The notes beneath the pieces are model-generated. The model was given only the letters and a program-made list of their open reading frames with translations, did not search any database and was not told where the DNA came from. Below, in pieces: positions 18,508-27,220 of a stretch of 36,969 bases of DNA. The translations under genes and the position numbers were made by a program. This stretch comes from Synechococcus sp. AG-670-A05 (lineage in GTDB: Bacteria > Cyanobacteriota > Cyanobacteriia > PCC-6307 > Cyanobiaceae), in the NCBI GenBank assembly GCA_003211535.1, contig QCSJ01000009.1, positions 1 through 36,969 on the forward strand, given 5' to 3'. How positions within the stretch are numbered: the first letter of the stretch is position 1; every line of letters begins with the position of its first letter.

Positions 18508-20286
18508 ATGTCCGGCCGCCGCCACCTAGGAGTGTTGGCCTTGGTGCTGGGTCTTGGGGTCCTGATCACCTGCTGGCGACTCGGCTCCACCGGAGTGGTG
18601 GATGAAACTCCCCCCCTGTTCGCCGCAGCGGGGAGAGCCATGACGGAAACCGGTGACTGGCTGACCCCTCGGGTGAACGGTCTGCCCCGTTTCGACAAAC
18701 CGCCGTTGGTGTATTGGCTGATGGCTCTGGGCTACAGCCTTCCAGGTCAGATGGTATGGGATCCCCTCGGCAGCTGGGCTGCGCGGTTGCCTTCGGCTCT
18801 CTCCATCGTGGCGGTGATGCTCGTTCTGGCGGACACCTTGCTGCGTTGGCCTCAGGCGAATCGCCAGCAGTCAGCAGCTGCCGCTTTAACCGCAGCATTG
18901 AGTTTCGGCCTTTCACCGTTGGTCCTGGTCTGGAGCCGCACCGCGGTGAGTGACGCCCTGTTGTGCGGACTGCTCGCCATCAGTCTGATATTGCATTGGC
19001 GGCGGTTTGCTTCACCCGACCGTCACCGCTGGTGGCCGGCCTGGTTAGTGCTGGGTCTGGCGGTTCTGGCTAAAGGGCCGGTGGCGGTGGTGCTCACAGG
19101 GCTGACCCTTCTGCTGTTCGGCGCTCTGAGGCGTGATCTGGCCACGCCCTGGAGACGTCTGAGACCCCTTCCCGGACTTGCTCTGACGGCCCTCGTCAGC
19201 CTTCCCTGGTATTTCCTAGAACTGCTTGTGGAAGGCCAGCCGTTTTGGGACAGCTTCTTCGGCTATCACAACCTGCAGCGCTTCACCAGCGTCGTCAATG
19301 ACCATCTGCAGCCCTGGTGGTTCTTCGGCCCCGTGATGATTGTGGCGGCTATGCCGTTCTCGCCGCTGCTGTTGCTGGGATTGGCCCGTCTTCCACGGCA
19401 GCGAACATCACCCGAACAGTCACTTCATCAGTTCGCCGGTTGCTGGCTGCTGGCGGTGTTTCTGCTGTTCACCACAGCGGCTACTAAGCTACCCAGCTAC
19501 TGGCTTCCGGCCACTCCGGCTGCGGCTTTGCTGATCAGTCTCGGGCTGGGGAGAAGGGATCGCTCGCTCGGGGTGGCCTGGGGCAGCACGGTGATGATCG
19601 TGCTCCTGCTGGCGGTCGGCTTCTTGTGTGCGCCGCTCTGGGTTCCGCTGATCACCGACCCGGAAATGCCGACCCTGGCTGCGGATCTTCTGGCCAGTGG
19701 TCTGGTGTGGCGCGCGGCAGGCTGGTTCAGCTTGGCGGCCATGCTGGGGCTGGTGGCCTGGCGGTGCACCGCTGTCTTCCGGTTGCTCGCGATGCAGCTG
19801 CCGCTGCTCTGTTTTCACCTTGCATCGCTGATTCCCATTGCCGAATTGGCCGATCAACTGCGGCAGCTCCCGCTTCGCCAGGCGACCCAGACTCTGATGA
19901 ATCAGCAACGGCCCGAGGAGCCACTTGCCATGGTGGGCGCGATGAAACCCTCGGTCCATTTCTATGCCGGACAGGTGATCCTGTTTGAAGGGCGATCGGA
20001 CGGCGCCCTGGTGAACCTGGCGGATCGCCTGGCCAATGAGCAGCGTCGCGGCTGGCGCGGGGTTCCGTTGCAGTCACCGGGAGCCTCCCCGACGGTTCTG
20101 CTAATCATTGATCAGGGCACAATCCTCGAGAAGCACTGGCGGGGATTGCATCCGGAGACGCTGGGTCGTTTCGGGATTTACACTGTTTGGCGGGTGGAGA
20201 GGACACGCTTGAACGATCGTGCGGCCGAGCTGATGTCCGATGGGGTCGATGCCGACTGGCGGCAGCCTCGGCCTGAGCGGTTCTGA
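18508..20286 (+). CDS. glycosyltransferase family 39 (ArnT/PMT-like) membrane protein
   Basis: GSTGVVDETPPLFAAAGRAMTETGDWLTPRVNGLPRFDKPPLVYWL; many TM helices. Confidence 0.88.
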   Translation: MSGRRHLGVLALVLGLGVLITCWRLGSTGVVDETPPLFAAAGRAMTETGDWLTPRVNGLPRFDKPPLVYWLMALGYSLPGQMVWDPLGSWAARLPSALSIVAVMLVLADTLLRWPQANRQQSAAAALTAALSFGLSPLVLVWSRTAVSDALLCGLLAISLILHWRRFASPDRHRWWPAWLVLGLAVLAKGPVAVVLTGLTLLLFGALRRDLATPWRRLRPLPGLALTALVSLPWYFLELLVEGQPFWDSFFGYHNLQRFTSVVNDHLQPWWFFGPVMIVAAMPFSPLLLLGLARLPRQRTSPEQSLHQFAGCWLLAVFLLFTTAATKLPSYWLPATPAAALLISLGLGRRDRSLGVAWGSTVMIVLLLAVGFLCAPLWVPLITDPEMPTLAADLLASGLVWRAAGWFSLAAMLGLVAWRCTAVFRLLAMQLPLLCFHLASLIPIAELADQLRQLPLRQATQTLMNQQRPEEPLAMVGAMKPSVHFYAGQVILFEGRSDGALVNLADRLANEQRRGWRGVPLQSPGASPTVLLIIDQGTILEKHWRGLHPETLGRFGIYTVWRVERTRLNDRAAELMSDGVDADWRQPRPERF

Positions 20287-20287
20287 T

Positions 20288-20809
20288 TCAGCCTTCGCAG
20301 AAGCGTTGGCGATGGCAGAAACCGCAGCAGCTCCATAACTCCATTTCTCCATTCGGTGCCGGACGATGGCATTGCGGACAACTCCCCATGCCGTGAACAT
20401 CGGTGCGGCTGGGGTGGCGGGACCAGATGTCCTCCTCACTGGGCAATGCGCTCGGGCTGCCTGAGTAGTGCTGCTGAATGCGCAGATCCCGCACCGGGTG
20501 ACCGCTGCTGTTTAGAGCACTGATCAGCTGAGGCTTGTTGTATTGCAGAGCCTGGCGCCACTGGGGGTGACTGGCCCCCACCGTCAGCACGCCCCGCTGT
20601 AGGGACAAGGGGCGACAGTGTGCTGCCAGACGCTCGCCGGCGATGGAGGGCCAGTCCTGCCAAAGGCCGGCGAAGCTGCCATCGCTCAGCCAGTCCTGGC
20701 GAAGGCGGTTGAGGCAGTCACTTAATGGAGATGCAGGAGTGGGGGGGGGCTGCTGGAGCAGTTCAACACCTAGGAGTCTGCGCCGTTGTCCGTCTGGTGC
20801 GATGGCCAT
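20288..20809 (-). CDS. DUF721 (DciA-like) protein with C-terminal Cys-rich zinc-finger-like tail
   Basis: LWQDWPSIAGERLAAHCRPLSLQRGVLTVGASHPQWRQALQYNKPQLISALN typical DUF721; tail GSCPQCHRPAPNGEMELWSCCGFCHRQRFCEG. Confidence 0.85.
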   Translation of the reverse strand: MAIAPDGQRRRLLGVELLQQPPPTPASPLSDCLNRLRQDWLSDGSFAGLWQDWPSIAGERLAAHCRPLSLQRGVLTVGASHPQWRQALQYNKPQLISALNSSGHPVRDLRIQQHYSGSPSALPSEEDIWSRHPSRTDVHGMGSCPQCHRPAPNGEMELWSCCGFCHRQRFCEG

Positions 20810-20874
20810 AGTCTGATCGTAAGGCGGAGATTGCAGCTGTGCTCGCTAGTCTCGAGGAGGTTTTGCCATTCCCG

Positions 20875-21648
20875 ATGGGCTTCTTCGATCGGTTGGGACG
20901 CCTAGTGCGCGCTAATGCCAACGCTGCAGTAAGCAGCATGGAAGATCCATCCAAAATTCTCGATCAGTCCGTCGCGGATATGCAGGCGGATCTGGTGAAG
21001 CTGCGTCAGGCTGTGGCCTTGGCCATTGCCAGTCAGAAGCGGCTTCGCAGCCAGGCTGAGCAGGCCTCGTCTCAGGCCACGACCTGGTACGAGCGGGCTG
21101 AGTTGGCGTTGAAGAAGGGAGAGGAGGACCTGGCTCGAGAAGCACTCACCCGGCGCAAGACCTTTCAGGAGACCGCCACTTCTTTGAATGCACAGGTCCA
21201 GTCGCAGGACGGCCAGGTCGAAACCCTTAAGAAGAGTCTTGTTGCCCTTGAAGGCAAGATCGCTGAGGCCAAAACAAAGAAGGACATGCTCAAGGCCCGC
21301 GCTCAGGCAGCGCAGGCCCAGCAGCAGCTGCAGAGCGCCGTGGGCAACATCGGCACGAATTCCGCTATGGCTGCTTTCGAGCGCATGGAGGAGAAGGTTG
21401 AGGCCATGGAAGCTACGGGCCAGGCCGCGGCTGAGTTGGCAGGTGCTGATCTAGAAAGCCAGTTCGCCGCCTTGGAGGGAGGCTCCGATGTGGACGATGA
21501 GTTGGCAGCGCTCCGCAACCAGCTCAAGGGCGGCCCCGAGGCCGTTGCTCTGCCTGCCTCAGAGGACTCCCAGGCCTTGAAGCAGGTGAAGGTGGAGCAA
21601 GTAGATGCGGATCTTGAGGAGTTGAAGCGTTCCATCGACAAACTCTGA
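20875..21648 (+). CDS. vipp1: PspA/IM30 (Vipp1) family protein
   Basis: MGFFDRLGRLVRANANAAVSSMEDPSKILDQSVADMQADLVKLRQAVALAIASQKRL; coiled-coil ESCRT-III-like. Confidence 0.9.
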   Translation: MGFFDRLGRLVRANANAAVSSMEDPSKILDQSVADMQADLVKLRQAVALAIASQKRLRSQAEQASSQATTWYERAELALKKGEEDLAREALTRRKTFQETATSLNAQVQSQDGQVETLKKSLVALEGKIAEAKTKKDMLKARAQAAQAQQQLQSAVGNIGTNSAMAAFERMEEKVEAMEATGQAAAELAGADLESQFAALEGGSDVDDELAALRNQLKGGPEAVALPASEDSQALKQVKVEQVDADLEELKRSIDKL

Positions 21649-21705
21649 AATCCTGCTGATCCGCTCCAGGGATCCATAGGATCGAAACAGCCATGACCTT
21701 GTGCT

Positions 21706-22023
21706 TTGGTCGCTGACTTCACGGACGCCGGGTTCACCTCGGAAGTGCTTCAGGCTCCAGGATCTGTTCTCGTTGACTTCTGGGCGCCCTGGTGCGGTCC
21801 CTGCCGGTTGATGGCTCCATTGATGGATTGGGCGGCGGACACTTACGGCGAGCAGCTGAGGGTGGGCAAGCTCGAAGTCGATGGCAATCCATCGACCCGT
21901 GATGCCTACGAGGTGCAAGGCATTCCCACGCTTATCCTGTATCGCGGTGGAGAAGTGGTCGCCCGCCATGAAGGAGCGATCGCCAAGCCCCAGTTACAAG
22001 CTTTCCTGGATGCCAACCTCTAG
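21706..22023 (+). CDS. trxA: thioredoxin
   Basis: VLVDFWAPWCGPCRLMAPLMDWAADTYGEQLRVGKLEVDGNPSTRDAYEVQGIPTLILYRGGEVV; TTG start at 21706. Confidence 0.93.
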   Translation: MVADFTDAGFTSEVLQAPGSVLVDFWAPWCGPCRLMAPLMDWAADTYGEQLRVGKLEVDGNPSTRDAYEVQGIPTLILYRGGEVVARHEGAIAKPQLQAFLDANL

Positions 22024-23188
22024 GCGACTGGAGGCACTTGGCAACGGCGTCTTTGCTCGTACTGACCAGGCCAAGCAGGTCTACCAGGGAGAATCAGGGG
22101 TTCCCCCTCTAATTGATCTCTCTCTCGGTTCGACAGATTTGCAGCCCCCGGAAGAGATTCTCCAGGTCATCGCCTCCGCGGTTGCTGACCCTTCCAGTTC
22201 CGCTTACTGCCTTGACGCAGGGACAGCACCGTTCAACCAAGCGGTTTCAGCCTGGTGCCAGCATCGACTCGGTGTGGAAGTCGACCCACAGCGCCAGGTT
22301 CAGCTGCTGGTCGGCTCCCAGGAGGGAACGGCCCATCTTCCCCTTGCTTCTCTTGATCCCGGAGACCGTGCGCTTCTCCTAGATCCCTCCTATCCATCCC
22401 ATCGCGGCGGGTTGGTGCTGGCCGGAGCCTCGATCTGCAGTCTGCCCTTATCCCAGGAGCGGGAATGGCTTCCTAATCTCAATGCCATTGGCCCCGAGTC
22501 CTGGGATCAGCTGAAACTGTTCGTTCTCGGGTATCCCCACAACCCGACCGCACGGGTGGGGGATCAGGAGCTGCTCGATCAGGTGATGGCCCGCGGCTGT
22601 CGTCACCAGCTGGTGATTGCCAACGACAATCCTTACGTGGATCTGGCATTGGAGGGGGAGGCGCCATCACTGTTGCGGAGTCCCGGCTGGAGAGACTGGG
22701 GGATTGAATTCTTCTCCCTATCCAAGGGGTGGTGTCTGGGGGGATTTCGCCTGGCGTTCGCCATCGGAGCCGAACCCTTGATCACTGCCCTTCGTCAGGT
22801 GAAGGGCGTCGTGGACTTCAATCAGTCGTTGGCGTTGCAACAGGGGGCGATCGAGGCCCTCACCCGCTGGGCGGATTGGCCCCTGAGTCTTCACGCTGTT
22901 TATCGCGAGCGTCGGGACCGCGTCCTATCGGTGCTGCGGAGCGGGGGCTGGTCCTGTTCAACCCCGGAGATGGCCATGTACCTCTGGTTGTCATTGCCGG
23001 CTGATGCCGAGGTTCAGAAGCTTGGCGATGAAACCTTCGCCCGTCGGTTGCTGCAACGCGCCGGCGTCGCGCTCACCCCAGGCTCCGGTTTCGGGGCAGG
23101 GGGCAGTGGCTGGTTGCGAATGGCTTTGGTCCGTCCAGCGGATGAACTTGAAGAGGCAGCCCGAAGGGTGGTGGCTGCTTCTCCATGA
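22010..23188 (+). CDS. class I/II pyridoxal-phosphate aminotransferase (DapL/AspC-like)
   Basis: LDLSLGSTDLQPP-type N-terminus, LGYPHNPTARVGDQELLDQV, SLSKGWCLGGFRLAFAIG (PLP Lys); start at 22010 overlapping the thioredoxin end. Confidence 0.88.
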   Translation: MPTSRRLEALGNGVFARTDQAKQVYQGESGVPPLIDLSLGSTDLQPPEEILQVIASAVADPSSSAYCLDAGTAPFNQAVSAWCQHRLGVEVDPQRQVQLLVGSQEGTAHLPLASLDPGDRALLLDPSYPSHRGGLVLAGASICSLPLSQEREWLPNLNAIGPESWDQLKLFVLGYPHNPTARVGDQELLDQVMARGCRHQLVIANDNPYVDLALEGEAPSLLRSPGWRDWGIEFFSLSKGWCLGGFRLAFAIGAEPLITALRQVKGVVDFNQSLALQQGAIEALTRWADWPLSLHAVYRERRDRVLSVLRSGGWSCSTPEMAMYLWLSLPADAEVQKLGDETFARRLLQRAGVALTPGSGFGAGGSGWLRMALVRPADELEEAARRVVAASP

Positions 23189-23955
23189 CCTGGAAGGCTC
23201 GACCGCACCGTCGGGGAGGACGTCAGCTGGCGTTGCACCGAAAGCGATACCGGAGGGAGCGTCCTGGGAGCTGGGATCTCCGCTGGCTGCCAGTGTGCAG
23301 TAGCACCGAGATCAGCCTGGCTGAATGGCTTCAGGACGATCCGGATCTGGTGCGACCACGGGCGGTGTTGGCTCGCCGGCAGCGGCGAGGTGTCGGTCAA
23401 CGGGGTCGCCACTGGCAGTCGCCCAGCGGTGGGGTTTGGCTGAGTGCTGCCATGCCCTGCTCAGGGCAGTCCTTAACTGCGGCTGGGCTGCTCGGCCTTG
23501 CTCTTGCCCTGGAGCTTGCCCAGAGGTTGGAGCGGCACGGCGTGCTGGTACGGATCAAGTGGCCCAATGATCTGTTGGTGGAGGGGCGCAAGCTGGCGGG
23601 GGTGTTGCCGCGGCTGATCCACCGCGGAACGCAGCTGCGGCTGATGCGCTGCGGCATCGGCTTGAACGTCAGCAACGCGGTTCCCGCCGGTGCCATCGCC
23701 CTGCGGGACCTGGTGTCCCCATCCGTTGCTTCCGAGGAAATCTGGGCGGCTGAGCTGCTGCTGGCGCTGGAGGGCAGCCTGAATCTTTTAGCTGGATCCT
23801 CCTCCTGGCTTCAGCGGGTGGAAGACCGTCTTTGGAGCGATCAGATTGTTAGCTCAGAGCACGAATCTCCCTGGTCCATCGAAGGTTTGTCATCGCGTGG
23901 AGGCCTGCAACTGCGACGAGGGCAACAGCGAACGGAGTGGATTCGTTGGCCATGA
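23185..23955 (+). CDS. birA: biotin--[acetyl-CoA-carboxylase] ligase
   Basis: ARRQRRGVGQRGRHWQSPSGGVWLSA and IKWPNDLLVEGRKLAGVL motifs. Confidence 0.9.
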   Translation: MTWKARPHRRGGRQLALHRKRYRRERPGSWDLRWLPVCSSTEISLAEWLQDDPDLVRPRAVLARRQRRGVGQRGRHWQSPSGGVWLSAAMPCSGQSLTAAGLLGLALALELAQRLERHGVLVRIKWPNDLLVEGRKLAGVLPRLIHRGTQLRLMRCGIGLNVSNAVPAGAIALRDLVSPSVASEEIWAAELLLALEGSLNLLAGSSSWLQRVEDRLWSDQIVSSEHESPWSIEGLSSRGGLQLRRGQQRTEWIRWP

Positions 23956-23959
23956 CTAC

Positions 23960-24438
23960 AGCGGAATCCTCGTAAGGTTGCAAATTCATTTTGTGGCCAG
24001 TTGTGGTCAGCTGGTGGACGCTGTTTTGGATGCTGAGCATTCAGGCAGCCCCTTGCCGCGGGCTTATAGATGCATCTCTTTTGCCCTAGCTGAAGCAATG
24101 GCATCAGCGATTGCTGGATGATCAACGCCGCAGGGTTCAGTTGGAGTCGTGCGTCCCCCACCCGGCCCGACTGTTGGGTCCTGGTTGATGTCAATGCCTT
24201 GTATTTAGTGCTCGACCATCTTCTCGATACAGAATTACGTGATAGGCCAGAAGGTGTGCCCATTAGAGTTGCGATCGATGCTGATCTTCGGAGCTGTCGC
24301 ATCACGATGTCTGGTCATGGATTGATGGCATTGGTGGAGCGGACCAGCCAAGGGCGGTCCACTTATAGAAATGACTTGGGGCTTTCCCTCATGCGTCAGT
24401 TGGTGGAGGCTTGGAAAGGGGATGTGACGTGTTCTTAG
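23960..24438 (+). pseudogene. sensor histidine kinase remnant (C-terminal HisKA/HATPase part), frameshifted
   Basis: Pieces in different frames: ...ILVRLQIHFVASCGQLVDAVLDAEHSG.. / LKQWHQRLLDDQRRRVQLESCVP / DCWVLVDVNALYLVLDHLLDTELRDRPEGVPIRVAIDADLRSCRITM...LGLSLMRQLVEAWKGDVTCS*; degenerate N and G boxes. Confidence 0.7.
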
Positions 24439-24807
24439 TCTTCTGCAGACCATGACCCCTGCCTTGCGGTGGTCTTCACCATTTCAAGGATTCCCCCGCC
24501 AGGGATGTAATCAAGGGCCCCGAGCTTTTTGTGTTTCGTAGCATTTCGCTACGTCATTTAATACTCTGAGGATCACAACAGGACATCTGTGAATCGATGG
24601 CGTCTTTCGCAGTCGATGAGGGCATTCCAGGCCTTCGATTCCGGAAAGCATCAGATCCAGCAAGACAAGGTCTGGGTTGAGTTCGACCACCTCTTCAAGA
24701 AATGATTCAGCTGTTATGAATTCTTGAGAGAAATGGCCCTCTCTACAGATCTCCTCATGGATCAAATCTCAGATGCGGGGATCGTCTTCGACAACCGCAA
24801 TGATCAT
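24435..24807 (-). pseudogene. response regulator receiver-domain pseudogene
   Basis: MIIAVVEDDPRI*DLIHEEICREGHFSQEFITAESFLEEVVELNPDLVLLDLMLSGIEGLECPHRLRKTPSIHRCPVVILRVLNDVAKCYETQK-(frameshift)-LGALDYIPGGGILEMV; in-frame TGA at 24769-24771 and a frameshift in an A5 run. Confidence 0.85.
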
Positions 24808-24848
24808 CGCTTCGATGACTGCGGAATCAAGGAACCTGAGATTCTTTA

Positions 24849-25544
24849 TTATAGTTCTCCGTTCAGAATGCGGCCATCCTGAAAATGGGCAATGCGATGA
24901 GCCCTGGCCGCTACATCGTCTTCATGGGTTACCATTACAAGTGTTATACCTTGGTGGTGCAGCTCGTCGAAGAGTTCCAGCACTTCAGCAGTGGTGCTCG
25001 AGTCCAGGGCCCCGGTGGGCTCGTCCGCCAGAAGCAGGCTTGGGCGATTGATGATGGCTCTGGCGATTGCAACCCTCTGCTGCTGGCCGCCGGAAAGCTG
25101 GTTGGGACGATTGTCCATACGTTGACTCAGGCCGACGCGATCCAGCGCTGAAGCCGCCCGTTCCCTGCGTTCCTCCAGGGAGACTCCGGCATAGACCATC
25201 GGCAGCATTACGTTCTCCATCGCCGAGGCATTGGGAAGGAGATGGAATTGCTGAAACACGAATCCCAGCGACTGGTTGCGCAGGTCGGCCAGCGCATCAT
25301 CATTTAGCTGCTCTACGGCAATGCCGTTGAGCCTGTAACGACCACCGGTTGGCCGATCCAGGCAGCCAAGAATGTTCATGGCAGTGCTCTTGCCTGAGCC
25401 GCTCGCCCCCATCACCGCCAAATAATCGCCGCGGTGGACAGTGAGATCGAGTTGGTCCAACGCCCTGACCTGAAGATCACCCTGGCCGTAGAATTTGCTC
25501 ACGTCACGCAGTTCAGCGACAGCGTGCGGGGATGATTCAGCCAA
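24849..25544 (-). CDS. ABC transporter ATP-binding protein (MacB/LolD/DevA-like)
   Basis: Walker [25 protein letters not shown], signature [17 protein letters not shown], Walker [13 protein letters not shown]. Confidence 0.93.
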   Translation of the reverse strand: MAESSPHAVAELRDVSKFYGQGDLQVRALDQLDLTVHRGDYLAVMGASGSGKSTAMNILGCLDRPTGGRYRLNGIAVEQLNDDALADLRNQSLGFVFQQFHLLPNASAMENVMLPMVYAGVSLEERRERAASALDRVGLSQRMDNRPNQLSGGQQQRVAIARAIINRPSLLLADEPTGALDSSTTAEVLELFDELHHQGITLVMVTHEDDVAARAHRIAHFQDGRILNGEL

Positions 25545-27108
25545 GGCCGCGTTGTGTGGATTGAGCGATGGCTTCCTGCAGCAATGGGCTACTGGTCACA
25601 GCGTTATTGGCCCATTGGAACAGGGGGTTGGAAAGGATGCCCCCCACAGCAGTCACGGCAACGCATCCGATAAGAGCGATGCGGAGGGGCTGCATGCCCA
25701 TCACCGACCAGCTCACGTCTGGATAGGCCTTGACGATGTCGGAGGCTTCCTGAGGCTCTTTGACCACCATCATCTTGATCACCGAGATGTAGTAATAGAT
25801 CGACACCACCGAGGTGATCAATCCGATTACAACGAGAAGGTATTGATGATCAGCCCAGCCTGCGAAGAATAGGTAGATCTTTCCGAAAAACCCCAGCATT
25901 GGCGGGATGCCTCCTAGTGAAAGCAGGCAGAGGCTGAGCCCAAGGGTTATCAGTGGATCCTTTTGGTACAGGCCGGCGTAATCAGAGATCCTGTCGCTGC
26001 CCGTGCGGATCGAGAACAGAATGATGCATGCGAAGGCACCGAGGTTCATAAATAGATAGGCAGCCATGTAGAGGACCATGGCTGCGAAACCATCTTCAGT
26101 CCCACAGACCATGCCGATCATCACGAAGCCGGCCTGACCGATCGAGCTGTACGCCAGCATCCGCTTCATCGAAGTCTGGGCCAGTGCCACCACGTTGCCC
26201 AGAGTCATGCTGAGCACAGCCAGAACGGTGAACAGCAGCTTCCACTGACCGTCAAAAGCCCCAAAGCAACCCACCAGGATTCGGAGCGCTAACGCGAAGC
26301 CTGCGGCCTTTGAACCAACGGAGAGGAAGGCCACCACCGGAGTAGGTGAGCCCTCATAAACATCCGGCGTCCACTGGTGAAACGGAACGGCTGCAATTTT
26401 GAATGCCACTGTCGCCAGAACGAACACAAGAGAGAGGGCCGCTATTGGTGTTGTGCTGTTTTCAAGTGCCACGCCGATGGCCTCAAGGCTGGTGCTGCCG
26501 CTCATGCCATAAAGAAGGGAAGATCCATAGAGAAAAACAGCAGCGGCCGCTGAGCCAACAAGAAGATATTTGAGAGCTGCTTCGGAACTGCGGGCATCCC
26601 GCTTCATATATCCCGACAGGAGGTAACTAGCCACCGAGAGCGTCTCCAGCGATATGAAGACACTCACCAAATCCGTTGCGCCGCACAGCAACATCGCTCC
26701 GAGGGTGGCAGCCAGCAAAATTGCGGCGTATTCCCCGACTGGTGTTCCGCTCTGTTCCGCGTAACGCCAGCTGATCAACAACGACAACAATGTTGAAAGA
26801 GCGATGACCGCTCGAAAGGCCACGGCGAGGTTGTCCGCCAGGAAAGCACCGAGGAAAGAGCTCTCAACAGGAGCATTCCATTGCATGGCCAGCATCAGAA
26901 GCGCTGTGCCCAGACCTGCGTAGCAAATCGGTGGAACCCAGCGGGCAGCCACCTTTTCCCCGGCCAGATCGACCAGCAGTGTGGCGATCATTGCCAGCAG
27001 CACCGCTCCCTCAGGCAACACCGCCGTGGCGTTCAGGGAGAGGTTGAGAAGCTCACCAGGGGCTGCCATGGCCTGGGCGGCGAGAAGAAAGACACCCATT
27101 TCGGGCAT
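25537..27108 (-). CDS. ndhB: NAD(P)H-quinone oxidoreductase subunit 2
   Basis: 523 aa polytopic; [75 protein letters not shown]. Confidence 0.97.
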   Translation of the reverse strand: MPEMGVFLLAAQAMAAPGELLNLSLNATAVLPEGAVLLAMIATLLVDLAGEKVAARWVPPICYAGLGTALLMLAMQWNAPVESSFLGAFLADNLAVAFRAVIALSTLLSLLISWRYAEQSGTPVGEYAAILLAATLGAMLLCGATDLVSVFISLETLSVASYLLSGYMKRDARSSEAALKYLLVGSAAAAVFLYGSSLLYGMSGSTSLEAIGVALENSTTPIAALSLVFVLATVAFKIAAVPFHQWTPDVYEGSPTPVVAFLSVGSKAAGFALALRILVGCFGAFDGQWKLLFTVLAVLSMTLGNVVALAQTSMKRMLAYSSIGQAGFVMIGMVCGTEDGFAAMVLYMAAYLFMNLGAFACIILFSIRTGSDRISDYAGLYQKDPLITLGLSLCLLSLGGIPPMLGFFGKIYLFFAGWADHQYLLVVIGLITSVVSIYYYISVIKMMVVKEPQEASDIVKAYPDVSWSVMGMQPLRIALIGCVAVTAVGGILSNPLFQWANNAVTSSPLLQEAIAQSTQRGLG

Positions 27109-27220
27109 GGCGGCCTGAATACATTGCGCTGAGTGGACTGTAGCGGCGCTCCCCGGCAGGACTGCTCATGCAGAGCGCTTGGCGGTGCGATAAAGAAGGA
27201 GGACGGTTCATGGCCCCCCT

